This document shows positions 6,786 through 13,382 of a stretch of DNA of 26,449 nt, piece after piece; positions within the stretch are counted from its first letter, which is position 1; each line of letters starts with the position of its first letter. The position numbers and the translations under genes are program-made. The notes below the pieces were generated by a model. The model saw nothing but the letters and a program-made list of their open reading frames with translations. It was not told the DNA's origin and did no database searches. Source of the DNA: a virus; IMG/VR virus record IMGVR_UViG_3300005747_001530, positions 1 through 26,449 of that record. One strand, given 5' to 3'.

Positions 6786-7072
6786 TGGACGCCAGAACGC
6801 GGATAGCCGGCCTGCTGTGGCCACTGCTCGACCATCATGGCGACCGCGACGCCGACGACTTGCCCGACGAGTACCGCGGGCAGATGCGGGCGCTGTACGC
6901 CGCATGCGAGACGTACTTGGCTGCCGAAGTGGCCGCCGTCGAGGCTCGCCGCGGACTGCGCTGTGCACGCGCTGTGGCCGCTCTGGTGCGTGTCGTGTGG
7001 GTGGCCGGTCAGCTGGCCGGCGCTGCCCGGGTCACGGCGACCAGATTGGCGAAGGGCCCACCCACTGCGTAG
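6785..7072 (+). CDS. Unknown 95-aa protein, last gene of rightward unit
   Basis: ATG at 6785 lies directly after the folded leader; no other start is in frame before upstream stops. The protein begins MDARTRIAGLLWPLLDHHGD, has an acidic middle, then a long Ala/Arg/Val-rich helix (residues about 45-85) that is amphipathic rather than clearly transmembrane. I do not recognise it. The 3' end overlaps the end of the oppositely oriented gene at 7032 by 41 bases. The weak ribosome binding site and folded leader suggest tightly limited or controlled expression. Confidence 0.65.
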   Translation: MDARTRIAGLLWPLLDHHGDRDADDLPDEYRGQMRALYAACETYLAAEVAAVEARRGLRCARAVAALVRVVWVAGQLAGAARVTATRLAKGPPTA

Positions 7073-7382
7073 CCACCAGCACCGTCGGCGCCTGCCACAG
7101 CGTGACGGCGGCCGTTTGCGCGAGCCACGCCTGCCGCAGCACGGGTACCGCCCGGGCCCACCATGGTGCGGCGGCGGTGCTGTTCAGCGCGACGACGACG
7201 GCCTGCACGTTGCGACCCGCGAGCGCCTGCTGCAGCGTGACCCACTCCGCCAGCGTCAGCAGCTCGTCGGGCCGGGCCGCGATGTGGTAGCCCGGGCCGG
7301 CTGCCGGCTCCTCGCACCCGACCCACAGCCGAATGCCACCGGGTAGCAGATCGGCGCCCGCATCGGGCACCCGAGCGCCCAT
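7032..7382 (-). CDS. Unknown 116-aa protein, last gene of leftward late operon
   Basis: The ATG (7382-7380) shares one base with the TGA of the embedded frame upstream (TGATG), so it should be translated by reinitiation. No separate ribosome binding site is visible. The protein begins MGARVPDAGADLLPGGIRLW and alternates short hydrophobic strands and helices (VQAVVVALNS, AAVTLWQAPTVLVATQW); there is no clear signal peptide. Function unknown. As the most distal gene of the late operon, after the lysis genes, it may be a lysis accessory or an unrelated cargo gene. Confidence 0.65.
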   Translation of the reverse strand: MGARVPDAGADLLPGGIRLWVGCEEPAAGPGYHIAARPDELLTLAEWVTLQQALAGRNVQAVVVALNSTAAAPWWARAVPVLRQAWLAQTAAVTLWQAPTVLVATQWVGPSPIWSP

Positions 7383-7624
7383 CAGTGCGCCCGGCCGCGA
7401 AGACCGACGACGGGCTGCAGCTCGGCGTCGATCGTCTCGATGTCGATCACCGCCGCCGTCAGCAGCGTGCAGACGGCGCACAGTCGGGCGGCTTCACTCG
7501 CCCGGGTTGTCGAGCGCTGCCGCGATCGCTGTTCGCAGCTCGGTGAGGATGCCGGCGACTTCCTTTCGGTGGTCGCGCTGCTCGGCGCGGTCTTCGCGCT
7601 GTCGTTCTGCCAGGTGCTCGACAT
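7382..7624 (-). CDS. Embedded overlapping frame, up to 80 aa, in lysis region
   Basis: This frame overlaps the last 131 bases of the membrane/coiled-coil gene in the +1 frame and extends 112 bases past its stop. In the non-overlapped part nearly every codon ends in G or C (GEAARLC-side onward to GLRGRAH), as in real genes here, and the stop is coupled (TGATG) to the next gene. The only ATG available is at 7624, eight bases after a strong GGAGGT inside the other gene. The overlap half is Ser/Thr/Arg-rich; the tail half has a 13-residue hydrophobic patch (LCAVCTLLTAAVI). The arrangement recalls Rz/Rz1, but no lipobox is present. A +1 frameshift product of the upstream gene is an alternative. 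Confidence 0.55.
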   Translation of the reverse strand: MSSTWQNDSAKTAPSSATTERKSPASSPSCEQRSRQRSTTRASEAARLCAVCTLLTAAVIDIETIDAELQPVVGLRGRAH

Positions 7625-7862
7625 CTTTCTTTACCTCCGCCAGCGCGGTCGCCGTGGCCGTCGCTTGCTGAACGTCCGCCGCGGCGGTCGCCTTGTCATC
7701 TTCACCCGTCGACGACTTCTTCGGCAATAGCCCGAACCGGTCCAAGATCAGCACGAATCCGAGCAACACGCCGAGCGGGCCAGTCGCGTCGCCGACGCCG
7801 GGTGTCCAGTGCTCGACGGGCGCAGCCGCAGGTGCCTCGACCTGCGCGTGCGCGTCGGTCAC
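7494..7862 (-). CDS. Single-pass membrane protein with coiled coil (holin or i-spanin candidate), 122 aa
   Basis: Starts at GTG (7862-7860) overlapping the TGA of the preceding gene (GTGA). Residues 28-46 form one membrane segment (GPLGVLLGFVLILDRFGLL) after an Ala/Pro-rich N-terminus. Residues about 60-116 are highly charged with heptad-like spacing (EVKKDVEHLAERQREDRAEQ), a probable coiled coil. One membrane segment plus a long coiled coil, two genes after the amidase, fits an inner-membrane spanin or a holin-like lysis protein. It is somewhat shorter than lambda Rz. A second frame is embedded in its 3' end. The exact lysis role is inference. Confidence 0.72.
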   Translation of the reverse strand: MTDAHAQVEAPAAAPVEHWTPGVGDATGPLGVLLGFVLILDRFGLLPKKSSTGEDDKATAAADVQQATATATALAEVKKDVEHLAERQREDRAEQRDHRKEVAGILTELRTAIAAALDNPGE

Positions 7863-8098
7863 GCACTCGCCCGCAGCGCCGCGACGACTTCTTCGAGGCC
7901 GTCGGCCAGCCGGTCGCGACCGTTCGCCATGGCGCCGATCAGTGTACGGACGACGGGACGCCCGACCGCGTCGGCCGCGATCTCGGCGAAGCCGTGCCAG
8001 TTGGTCATGTTGTCGAGAATACGCACGGCCTTTGCTTCTTCGCCCTTCGCGCATGCGAGCACGAGCTGTGCGACCGGGTGTCGGTTCTTGGTTCCCAT
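7859..8098 (-). CDS. Unknown 79-aa protein between endolysin and membrane protein
   Basis: ATG at 8098 with GGGAG eight bases upstream, three bases after the amidase stop; its TGA overlaps the GTG start of the membrane/coiled-coil gene. The protein begins MGTKNRHPVAQLVLACAKGE and is helical, with no membrane span or signal. The spacing places it firmly in the lysis operon. It might be an endolysin regulator or an unrelated small phage protein; there is no sequence evidence to choose. Confidence 0.75.
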   Translation of the reverse strand: MGTKNRHPVAQLVLACAKGEEAKAVRILDNMTNWHGFAEIAADAVGRPVVRTLIGAMANGRDRLADGLEEVVAALRASA

Positions 8099-8101
8099 GG
8101 T

Positions 8102-8695
8102 TCAGTCTCCCAGCCACGCGCCGACGATGGTGCGGGCGAGCATGTCGACGCCGGACTCGAGCCACAGCGGCGAGTGGTCCGGGTTGTCGATGAATCCGAT
8201 CTCGACCAGCACGGCGGCGACGCCGGCCGGTGTCTCGCTGTACGTGCGGCGCAAGACCGCCCGCACGTTCGGCCACCGGTCGTCTGCCATCTCGATTCGG
8301 ACGTCGCGCGGCCGGAATAGCGGCGACGGGTAGCGCCGCAGCGCCTCGTCGTGCCACTGCTCGGCGTAGCTGGCGCCGAGCGCCGACCGCGGGTCGTAGC
8401 CGCAGAACGCATAGCGACCGGACGGCTGACGTCCGAGCGCGTTGCAGTGCAGGTGCACGAGCACGCCACGGCCACCGTTCGCGGCGATAGCCTCACCGGC
8501 TGCGGCACGCCGTGTCGAGTAGCTGCGCCGGCCTCGTTCCACCTGGTCGCAGATGGTCGCCCGACCTGGTGCGAGCTCGACGACGCGAGCGGCGAGCCGG
8601 CGAACGATCGTTGCTTCGGCGAGACCGTCGAAGGTCGCGCCTGGGTCCCATCTGCCGCCGCGCTGGCCATGGCCCGGGATCAATGCGATGTGCAT
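8102..8695 (-). CDS. N-acetylmuramoyl-L-alanine amidase endolysin (Amidase_3)
   Basis: A 197-residue zinc amidase that cleaves the bond between MurNAc and L-Ala of peptidoglycan. The zinc ligands of the Amidase_3 family are visible: His9 in IPGHGQ, Glu27 in GLAEATIV, and His83 in LHCNA. The catalytic Glu165 lies in LVEIGFIDN. The protein consists only of the catalytic domain, with no cell-wall binding domain and no signal peptide, so release to the wall would need a holin or equivalent. A GGAG lies nine bases before the ATG, and the start follows the previous stop by two bases. Its place at the end of the tail genes fits a lysis cassette. Confidence 0.9.
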   Translation of the reverse strand: MHIALIPGHGQRGGRWDPGATFDGLAEATIVRRLAARVVELAPGRATICDQVERGRRSYSTRRAAAGEAIAANGGRGVLVHLHCNALGRQPSGRYAFCGYDPRSALGASYAEQWHDEALRRYPSPLFRPRDVRIEMADDRWPNVRAVLRRTYSETPAGVAAVLVEIGFIDNPDHSPLWLESGVDMLARTIVGAWLGD

Positions 8696-8697
8696 GG

Positions 8698-9033
8698 CTA
8701 CGACTCCGGCGACAGGGCAAGGGCAAGCACCGCGTCACGGAGCCCGAGGGCGTCGAGATGGCGCGCAGTGACCGGAGTAGACTCTCCAGCGAACTCCCCG
8801 CCACGCACATCAGCGAGCACCGTCTCCAGGGCGTCGGCCGTGACGTCGAGGACGACGACCCCGACATGACGCACGACACCGCCGCCCACGTCCACGGGAA
8901 CCAGGCCCATGCAGTCGGCCGACACGAGGGTATCGGCCTCGAGCGTGACGATTGGCGTCGGGACGTCTCGGGTCTCCGAGTCGGTCCCGACGTCGCCCAC
9001 GAGTCGGAGCCGCAGAATCTCGTTGTGACTCAT
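8698..9033 (-). CDS. Unknown 111-aa protein after tail appendage gene
   Basis: ATG at 9033 overlaps the TGA of the 352-residue gene (ATGA), with AGAGGT upstream; the TAG lies two bases before the amidase start. The protein begins MSHNEILRLRLVGDVGTDSE and is made of short beta-like strands (VRHVGVVVLDV) with acidic loops and a helical C-terminus. No known motif is visible. The location suggests a small tail appendage or assembly protein, or a link between tail and lysis genes. Confidence 0.75.
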   Translation of the reverse strand: MSHNEILRLRLVGDVGTDSETRDVPTPIVTLEADTLVSADCMGLVPVDVGGGVVRHVGVVVLDVTADALETVLADVRGGEFAGESTPVTARHLDALGLRDAVLALALSPES

Positions 9034-10088
9034 TGGTACCTCTGGATGAGGATGCGCTTGACGGTGACAGTGCAGGCGAGAGTGGCCGTGATGACATCAT
9101 AGAGCGGGTCGTAGCCAACCGTGGTCGCCCGATTTGCGACGGAGCCCCCGCCGACCATGTAGGTTGTAGCCGCGCCGGGGTCCGGTGTTGGAGGAGTGCT
9201 GCCGGACGTCCACATGAGCTCGACAATCTCGCCCGCGTGAAGGATGGTCGTCACGACACCCGAAGTGTTCGGGGTGCCCGCCGTGTTGAATGTCGAGTCA
9301 CTCGTGTTGGAGCGACTTTGCTGAAGCTCGGAGCCCCCGGAGTAGTTGCCGCGGTAGCCCCGGAAACGGCCGCTGTTGTGCGATACAGTGCTGTTCATGC
9401 CGATGATTGGGCCGTTCCCCGAGGTCGCGGTGTACGTGACATCGTACACGACGTGAACCGCAATCGGACCGAGGAGCGCGTAGGGGCGTGTGTAAGCCGT
9501 GAGGATGTCGGTCAGTAGCACCCCGGCACGCATCGACCCGTTTCCGATGCCGGTCACGACGATGCCGGTGCCGTTGACGGCCTCGATGTTGCCCGTGTTC
9601 GGTGACACGCGCGACGCCGTTAGCTCGACGGCCGGATACCCGGTGAAGGCGAGCGAATGAACCCCGGACGTGTGCGGCCCGCTGTTCGCTACGGTCGTGC
9701 AGTCGACGTCTTCGACGTCCTCCCACGATGCGCCGCCGCCGCCGCCGCCGCCGCCCGACCCTTCGACGAACTCGGTGTATCCGACGTGCGAGGTCAGGCC
9801 GTCGAGCGTCGCGACCGTCAGGACGTTGCACGCCTCTCCTGTGGTCGTCCCTGCGGGTGCTGTCCACGATGGCGTGGTGGTGGTCGACCCGGTGACCGTG
9901 ACCGCAGCGCCCGTGCTGGCCTGCTCGACAGTCGTGAGGAGCGTCGCCCCGGCCTGTGCGCTGATGGACAGCGAGCGCGCGCCCGCCGTGATCGGGTACG
10001 CTTCGCCGTCGTCTCGCCCGGCCACCGACAACGTCGGTTGAGTGCCTGCAGCGGGGCCGCCGCCCGGGAGGAACAGGCCGCGGCTCAC
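9030..10088 (-). CDS. Tail appendage / fibre-like protein with poly-glycine linker, 352 aa
   Basis: Starts at GTG (10088-10086), overlapping the stop of the previous gene; a longer open frame upstream is only a shadow. The protein is Gly/Thr/Ser/Ala-rich and almost entirely beta-strand-like. An N-terminal domain (about 15-108) is joined by eight glycines (112-119) to a C-terminal domain (120-352) with VYDVTYTATSG and TVTVKRILIQ strands, as in trimeric receptor-binding heads or jelly-roll domains of phages. The composition and position after the tail proteins suggest a virion surface or receptor-binding protein. No enzyme motif was found. The family is not recognised, so the role is inferred. 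Confidence 0.72.
   Translation of the reverse strand: MSRGLFLPGGGPAAGTQPTLSVAGRDDGEAYPITAGARSLSISAQAGATLLTTVEQASTGAAVTVTGSTTTTPSWTAPAGTTTGEACNVLTVATLDGLTSHVGYTEFVEGSGGGGGGGGASWEDVEDVDCTTVANSGPHTSGVHSLAFTGYPAVELTASRVSPNTGNIEAVNGTGIVVTGIGNGSMRAGVLLTDILTAYTRPYALLGPIAVHVVYDVTYTATSGNGPIIGMNSTVSHNSGRFRGYRGNYSGGSELQQSRSNTSDSTFNTAGTPNTSGVVTTILHAGEIVELMWTSGSTPPTPDPGAATTYMVGGGSVANRATTVGYDPLYDVITATLACTVTVKRILIQRYQ
9731..9755. repeat. GC-only triplet run encoding poly-Gly
   Basis: A run of CGC/CCG triplets on the plus strand, read as GGC-type glycine codons on the coding strand. It gives the eight-glycine hinge of the 352-residue tail appendage protein. Triplet slippage here would alter hinge length but keep frame. 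Confidence 0.85.
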
Positions 10089-10372
10089 AGATGATCCCGC
10101 ACGTCGAGGCGCACGGTAGCCGTACCGCTGGCGAGCTTCAGGTACACGACTGCAGCGGCATGCGAGGCTCGCGCCCGGCTCCACAGCAGGAACCCTGCCG
10201 CGTTGGGAGCGTCGGCGTACGTGACGCCGTCGAAGCTGTACTGCAGCCCCGACGTCGCCTCGATGGCATAGACAGCCCGGGCCCGCGGCGGAATCGCCAC
10301 CGTCTGCGCTGTGGTCGTCAGGTTCGCAGTCGCGAGCACCGGAAGCTCGCCAGTCACGTCGATGTCAGCCAT
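10085..10372 (-). CDS. Small beta-rich virion protein, 95 aa
   Basis: ATG at 10372 with GGGGG six bases upstream; its TGA overlaps the GTG of the next gene. The protein begins MADIDVTGELPVLATANLTT and consists of alternating strands (RAVYAIEATSGLQYSFDGVTY, VVYLKLASGTATVRLDV), typical of small phage surface or decoration domains. It contains no Cys and no catalytic motif. It sits between two other small beta-rich genes downstream of the tail tube, which suggests a tail accessory or fibre component. Confidence 0.75.
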   Translation of the reverse strand: MADIDVTGELPVLATANLTTTAQTVAIPPRARAVYAIEATSGLQYSFDGVTYADAPNAAGFLLWSRARASHAAAVVYLKLASGTATVRLDVRDHL

Positions 10373-10387
10373 AGCCGCCCCCGTGGA

Positions 10388-10687
10388 TCACTTGCTGTTG
10401 AGCCACGCCGACTGCACGCCGGTGGCGGCGTCGCGGTAGCTCACGAGTGCCTTGACGTCGCCGATCGGGACCGACACATTCGCGACGCTGGTGGTCATGC
10501 CGGTGGTTTCGATGCCGGCGGCGCTGATCACATTGCAGCCGGCTCCAAGCGCCTTGACCCGCACGCGACAGTCGGACACGGGAGCCGGAAGCGTGAGGGT
10601 CACGCCAGCGTCGAGCGCGACGACGTCATCGTCGCGGAGCCAGGCGATCGGGGCGGTGCGGTCAGCGGTCACGTGCACGGTACGCAT
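10388..10687 (-). CDS. Small beta-rich tail protein, 99 aa
   Basis: ATG at 10687 with GAGGT six bases upstream. It overlaps the end of the frameshifted chaperone frame by 26 bases. The sequence pattern VTLTLPAPV..CRVRVKALG, N, then GIETTG and ALVSYRD...SAWLN matches the repeat often found in phage tail spikes and fibres, where a hydrophobic sheet is followed by a glycine turn and a terminal W. It is probably a small beta-helix or beta-sandwich tail protein. Whether it is a free subunit or a fibre base is unknown. Confidence 0.75.
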   Translation of the reverse strand: MRTVHVTADRTAPIAWLRDDDVVALDAGVTLTLPAPVSDCRVRVKALGAGCNVISAAGIETTGMTTSVANVSVPIGDVKALVSYRDAATGVQSAWLNSK

Positions 10688-11203
10688 TTCGATACCTCAT
10701 CATGGCGGTCTGGCGGCGTCGAACGGTTTCCCGGTCGTCGCCCTTCAGGTGAATGTCCGCGACCATGTCGCGGTGCGCGAACGCCGCAAGCAAGAACGAC
10801 TGCTGCGACGGTGTGAGCGTGTAGATGTGGAGTGGATCGCCCGTCGCTCGCCAGCCCTCGACGATCAGCTCGGCGAGGGCACCCGAGGGTTTCGGCCGTC
10901 CTGCTCGACCAGCGCCGCCGCAGCGTCGGACCGGTCGACCTGCAGCGCTTGCTCGACGAGCGACCACCAGGCGCGCAGCGCCGCGAGGTCGGGGTCGACG
11001 CCAGCGTCGGCGAGCTCGCACGCACGGCGGCGACCGTACTCGACGAGCTGGTCGACGTTGCCAGGCGAGAGCCGGGGCACACCGTCGACGCCGTGCACGA
11101 TGTCGTGCAAGACGGCCGACTGCGGCAGATTCTCGAGCTGTTTAAGGGTGTCGAGGCCGAAAAAGCCAATTCGGATCTCGGAGGGTTGGAGCGTTGTGGC
11201 CAT
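10662..11203 (-). CDS. Tail assembly chaperone, long form made by -1 frameshift (gpGT-like), 180 aa
   Basis: The first frame (11203 to 10865) can shift -1 at A AAC CCT (plus 10886-10892). Translation then continues as SGALAELIVEGWRATGDPLH to TGA at 10664-10662, adding 74 residues to the first 106. The open -1 frame has high GC at third positions and no start of its own that makes sense. Lambda gpG/gpGT and equivalents in most long-tailed phages use such a shift; the long form recruits tail tube subunits and both forms chaperone the tape measure. Identification rests on the shift signal, its size and its position right after the probable tail tube gene, not on sequence similarity. Confidence 0.78.
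10854..10892 (-). promoter_or_regulatory. Programmed -1 frameshift signal
   Basis: On the minus strand the heptamer A AAC CCT (plus 10886-10892) fits X XXY YYZ in the zero frame; after slippage the codons are AAA CCC. Five bases later a perfect 7-bp hairpin GCCCTCG/CGAGGGC (plus 10874-10880 with 10854-10860, 13-base loop) would stall ribosomes. The zero-frame stop follows six codons after the heptamer. Spacer, stem and frame relation match known tail-chaperone signals, though AAACCCT is less slippery than AAAAAAG-type sites. Confidence 0.8.
10865..11203 (-). CDS. Tail assembly chaperone, short form (gpG-like), 112 aa
   Basis: Two in-frame ATGs occur at 11209 and 11203. AGGAGG lies seven bases before the second and too close to the first, so 11203 is chosen. 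The protein begins MATTLQPSEIRIGFFGLDTL, is mostly helical (NVDQLVEYGRRRACELADAG, ALRAWWSLVEQAL) and ends six codons after a slippery heptamer. Size, helical content, the overlapping -1 frame and the preceding tube gene fit the short tail assembly chaperone, made in excess over the fusion. It is unusual in lying downstream, not upstream, of the tape measure gene. Confidence 0.8.
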   Translation of the reverse strand: MATTLQPSEIRIGFFGLDTLKQLENLPQSAVLHDIVHGVDGVPRLSPGNVDQLVEYGRRRACELADAGVDPDLAALRAWWSLVEQALQVDRSDAAAALVEQDGRNPRVPSPS

Positions 11204-11239
11204 GTGCATGCCTCCTCGGCATCGTCAGGCGCCGACCCG

Positions 11240-11770
11240 CTACGGGACGGCGTTCTTCGTGGGGCGCGGTGCGCTGGTGCTGCGGAACGTCAGCGAGTAG
11301 ACCGTCGGCTGCCCTTCGGTCTTCGGAGCGGCGACGAGCAGCGCGTCGGGCACTTCGTAGTAGATGTCTGCGCTGGCCGGGGCAGGCACGCCAGCCGAAA
11401 GCGTCGGGTTCGGGTACCACTGCACATGCAGCGGACGGTGGCCGTCGCGGCGCGTGATGGTGGGCGCCCAAGACGCGGCGGTGATGGCTGCCGACGTGCC
11501 GCCGCGCATCCATTCCGCCAGGCTCGGCAGGTTCACACCGTCGACTACTTCGTCGCTGGCCACCATCGCGGTAAACGTCACCTCTGCGGGCGTCTCGTCC
11601 GTTAGGCGCACCCCAGACCCGTCCGTGATGATCTTGCCGCGGTGCAGGTAGGTGATCGTCTCGGCGAGATCTTCGACGTTGCCGTCGCCAGCGACGGGAT
11701 GGTGGTCGTAGACTCGGGTGCCGTCGGTTATCCGCAGCAGTCCGTCGGTACGGTCGAGAACGTCGGGCAT
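11240..11770 (-). CDS. Probable major tail tube protein, 176 aa
   Basis: ATG at 11770 with GGAGG nine bases upstream, four bases after the previous stop. The protein begins MPDVLDRTDGLLRITDGTRV, and its strands then follow the order common in siphophage tube proteins: LxITDGT, a short acidic loop, TYLHRGKIITDGSGVRLTDE, EVTFTAMVA, a mid-helix NLPSLAEWMRG, and a final ADIYYEVPDAL...YSLTFRSTS. Such subunits form hexameric rings stacked around the tape measure. The next gene is the frameshifted chaperone pair, the usual neighbour of the tube. Assignment is by pattern and context. It lies after the tail-tip genes, which is not the usual place. Confidence 0.7.
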   Translation of the reverse strand: MPDVLDRTDGLLRITDGTRVYDHHPVAGDGNVEDLAETITYLHRGKIITDGSGVRLTDETPAEVTFTAMVASDEVVDGVNLPSLAEWMRGGTSAAITAASWAPTITRRDGHRPLHVQWYPNPTLSAGVPAPASADIYYEVPDALLVAAPKTEGQPTVYSLTFRSTSAPRPTKNAVP

Positions 11771-11774
11771 GGTG

Positions 11775-13379
11775 TCAGTCCTCCGGGCCTTGCTGCGCCC
11801 ACTTGCGCACGTCGACGGCCATGGTGTCGGCCCCACTGTACCGCACGGCGACCACTTCGGCCACGGTGTCGACGGTCGGGTCGACATCGACCACCCGCAC
11901 CAGCACACCGGGGCGCAGCCGCTCGTCTTCGCTGCAGGCCAGCGTCGTCGACCACTGCGGCCTGCAGCGCACCTGCACAGCCATGCGCGCGATCAGCTGC
12001 GCGGTCGCGTCGTCGCACACAATCGGCGCCTGCAGCTCGACCTCGCGCTCGCCCACAGCCGCCAGCGCTCGCCGTGCCCAGTAGTCGAGACCGACCTCGC
12101 TCGGGTCGTCGGTGGGGCGGCGCTGCCCGCAGACGGTGTAGCGCCGGACCATGTTTCCGCCGCGGGCGTCGAGGCCGTACGCGACCGTGACCCGTGACGT
12201 CATGTCGATGTCTTCTTGCACCCACGGCGCGACGCGCTCGGCGTTCACTCCGACGCGCAGCTCGATCTCGGCGTCGGCCCGAGACACGGCGGGCAGCCAC
12301 GGCCAGACATACAGACCGTCCGGGCCCGTCGCCACCGACACGGGCAGCAGCGCCAGCAGCTCGGAGCGCAGCCACGCCGATGGCCGCGCCTGCCCGGTCA
12401 GCACGGTGTCGACCATCAGCGACGAAAGCGCGCCGAGCCGGGGCAGCTCACGTCGAGCGATCCGCAGCGTCGATCGGTCCAGCGCGTAGCGGATCACATG
12501 GTCGAAGCGGCGCAGCAGCCCGCGCCCGTACGGGTTCGGTGCACCGCCGCCGTCCGCTTCGGAGTAGGCGAGCCAATGCTCGGCGTCGACGTCGACGGAC
12601 GTGGCGGGCTGCACCAGCGAGACGAGACGGCCGGCCATGTCGTGACCCGTCTGCACCGCCAGGCGCTCGCCGTACGATGTGACCGATCCGGCGACGCTCA
12701 GATGCCGCAGGTGTGTCGCTTCGATGGTGCCGACCGCGACGAGGATGGCACTATCGGCCGCAGGTGCACCGGCGTTTTCGACCAGGAGGCCGGGCGAGCT
12801 GATCGCGCTGTCGCCGTAGACCGTGCCGGCAGCAATGACGCCCTGGATTCCAGGCACGCCGAGCGGGAGCGGGTACGCCGCTCCCTCGATCCGCGCGTCG
12901 AAGGCTACCGGGCCGGTCGTGTAGGACGGCCAGCCGTCGAGCACACGCTGCGCGTCCGAGCGTGGGAACGTCGACGGCCCGACGACGGCCAGCGGGTCGA
13001 GCAGCAGCCCGCGATCGTCGAGCGCATCTTCGACCACTACCGCCGACCACCAGTGCGACTCTGCGGCCACGCTCCGAAGGTCGCCTCGCGCCACGACCGT
13101 GCGGTCGGCGTAGTCGCTCAAGCTCGACTCGAGCCGGGCCACCTCCGCCGTTCCTTCGACCGACAGGCCACCGGGCCGCAGGACCGTGATCGGCATTTGC
13201 CGCGGCGTCAGCGAGTCGGACAGCCACGACATCGACTCAGCGAGCGCAGCTTCGTCGACGTCGAGGCCGGGCACAAACCGCAGCGTTTCGCCGGTCTCCC
13301 GGTCGGTCAGCGTGACCGCGGGCCCATCGGTCAGTAGAAGGTCGCCCGTCGGCGTCCAGATTCGGCACAGCACGCGCAT
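11775..13379 (-). CDS. Tail tip / hub-like protein, 534 aa
   Basis: ATG at 13379 with AGGAGG eight bases upstream. The N-terminal 45 residues (LCRIWTPTGDLLLTDG.AVTL) resemble the start of baseplate hub or tail-associated proteins. A middle beta-rich part (about 120-260) is followed by a C-terminal half with YVWPWLP, ELRVGVNAERVAPWV, DMTSRVTVAYGLD and LRPGVLVRVVDVDP, similar in layout to hub proteins (gp27/gpJ-N-like), where small barrels close the tail tube. There is no lytic domain. It follows the distal-tail protein gene with a three-base gap, so the two probably assemble together. A specific family cannot be assigned by eye. Confidence 0.7.
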   Translation of the reverse strand: MRVLCRIWTPTGDLLLTDGPAVTLTDRETGETLRFVPGLDVDEAALAESMSWLSDSLTPRQMPITVLRPGGLSVEGTAEVARLESSLSDYADRTVVARGDLRSVAAESHWWSAVVVEDALDDRGLLLDPLAVVGPSTFPRSDAQRVLDGWPSYTTGPVAFDARIEGAAYPLPLGVPGIQGVIAAGTVYGDSAISSPGLLVENAGAPAADSAILVAVGTIEATHLRHLSVAGSVTSYGERLAVQTGHDMAGRLVSLVQPATSVDVDAEHWLAYSEADGGGAPNPYGRGLLRRFDHVIRYALDRSTLRIARRELPRLGALSSLMVDTVLTGQARPSAWLRSELLALLPVSVATGPDGLYVWPWLPAVSRADAEIELRVGVNAERVAPWVQEDIDMTSRVTVAYGLDARGGNMVRRYTVCGQRRPTDDPSEVGLDYWARRALAAVGEREVELQAPIVCDDATAQLIARMAVQVRCRPQWSTTLACSEDERLRPGVLVRVVDVDPTVDTVAEVVAVRYSGADTMAVDVRKWAQQGPED

Positions 13380-13382
13380 CGC

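Noticed and set aside
10669-11169. Third overlapping frame of 166 codons in the chaperone region
   Set aside because: Ser/Arg/Pro-rich and without a ribosome binding site; the other two frames explain the region through the -1 shift.
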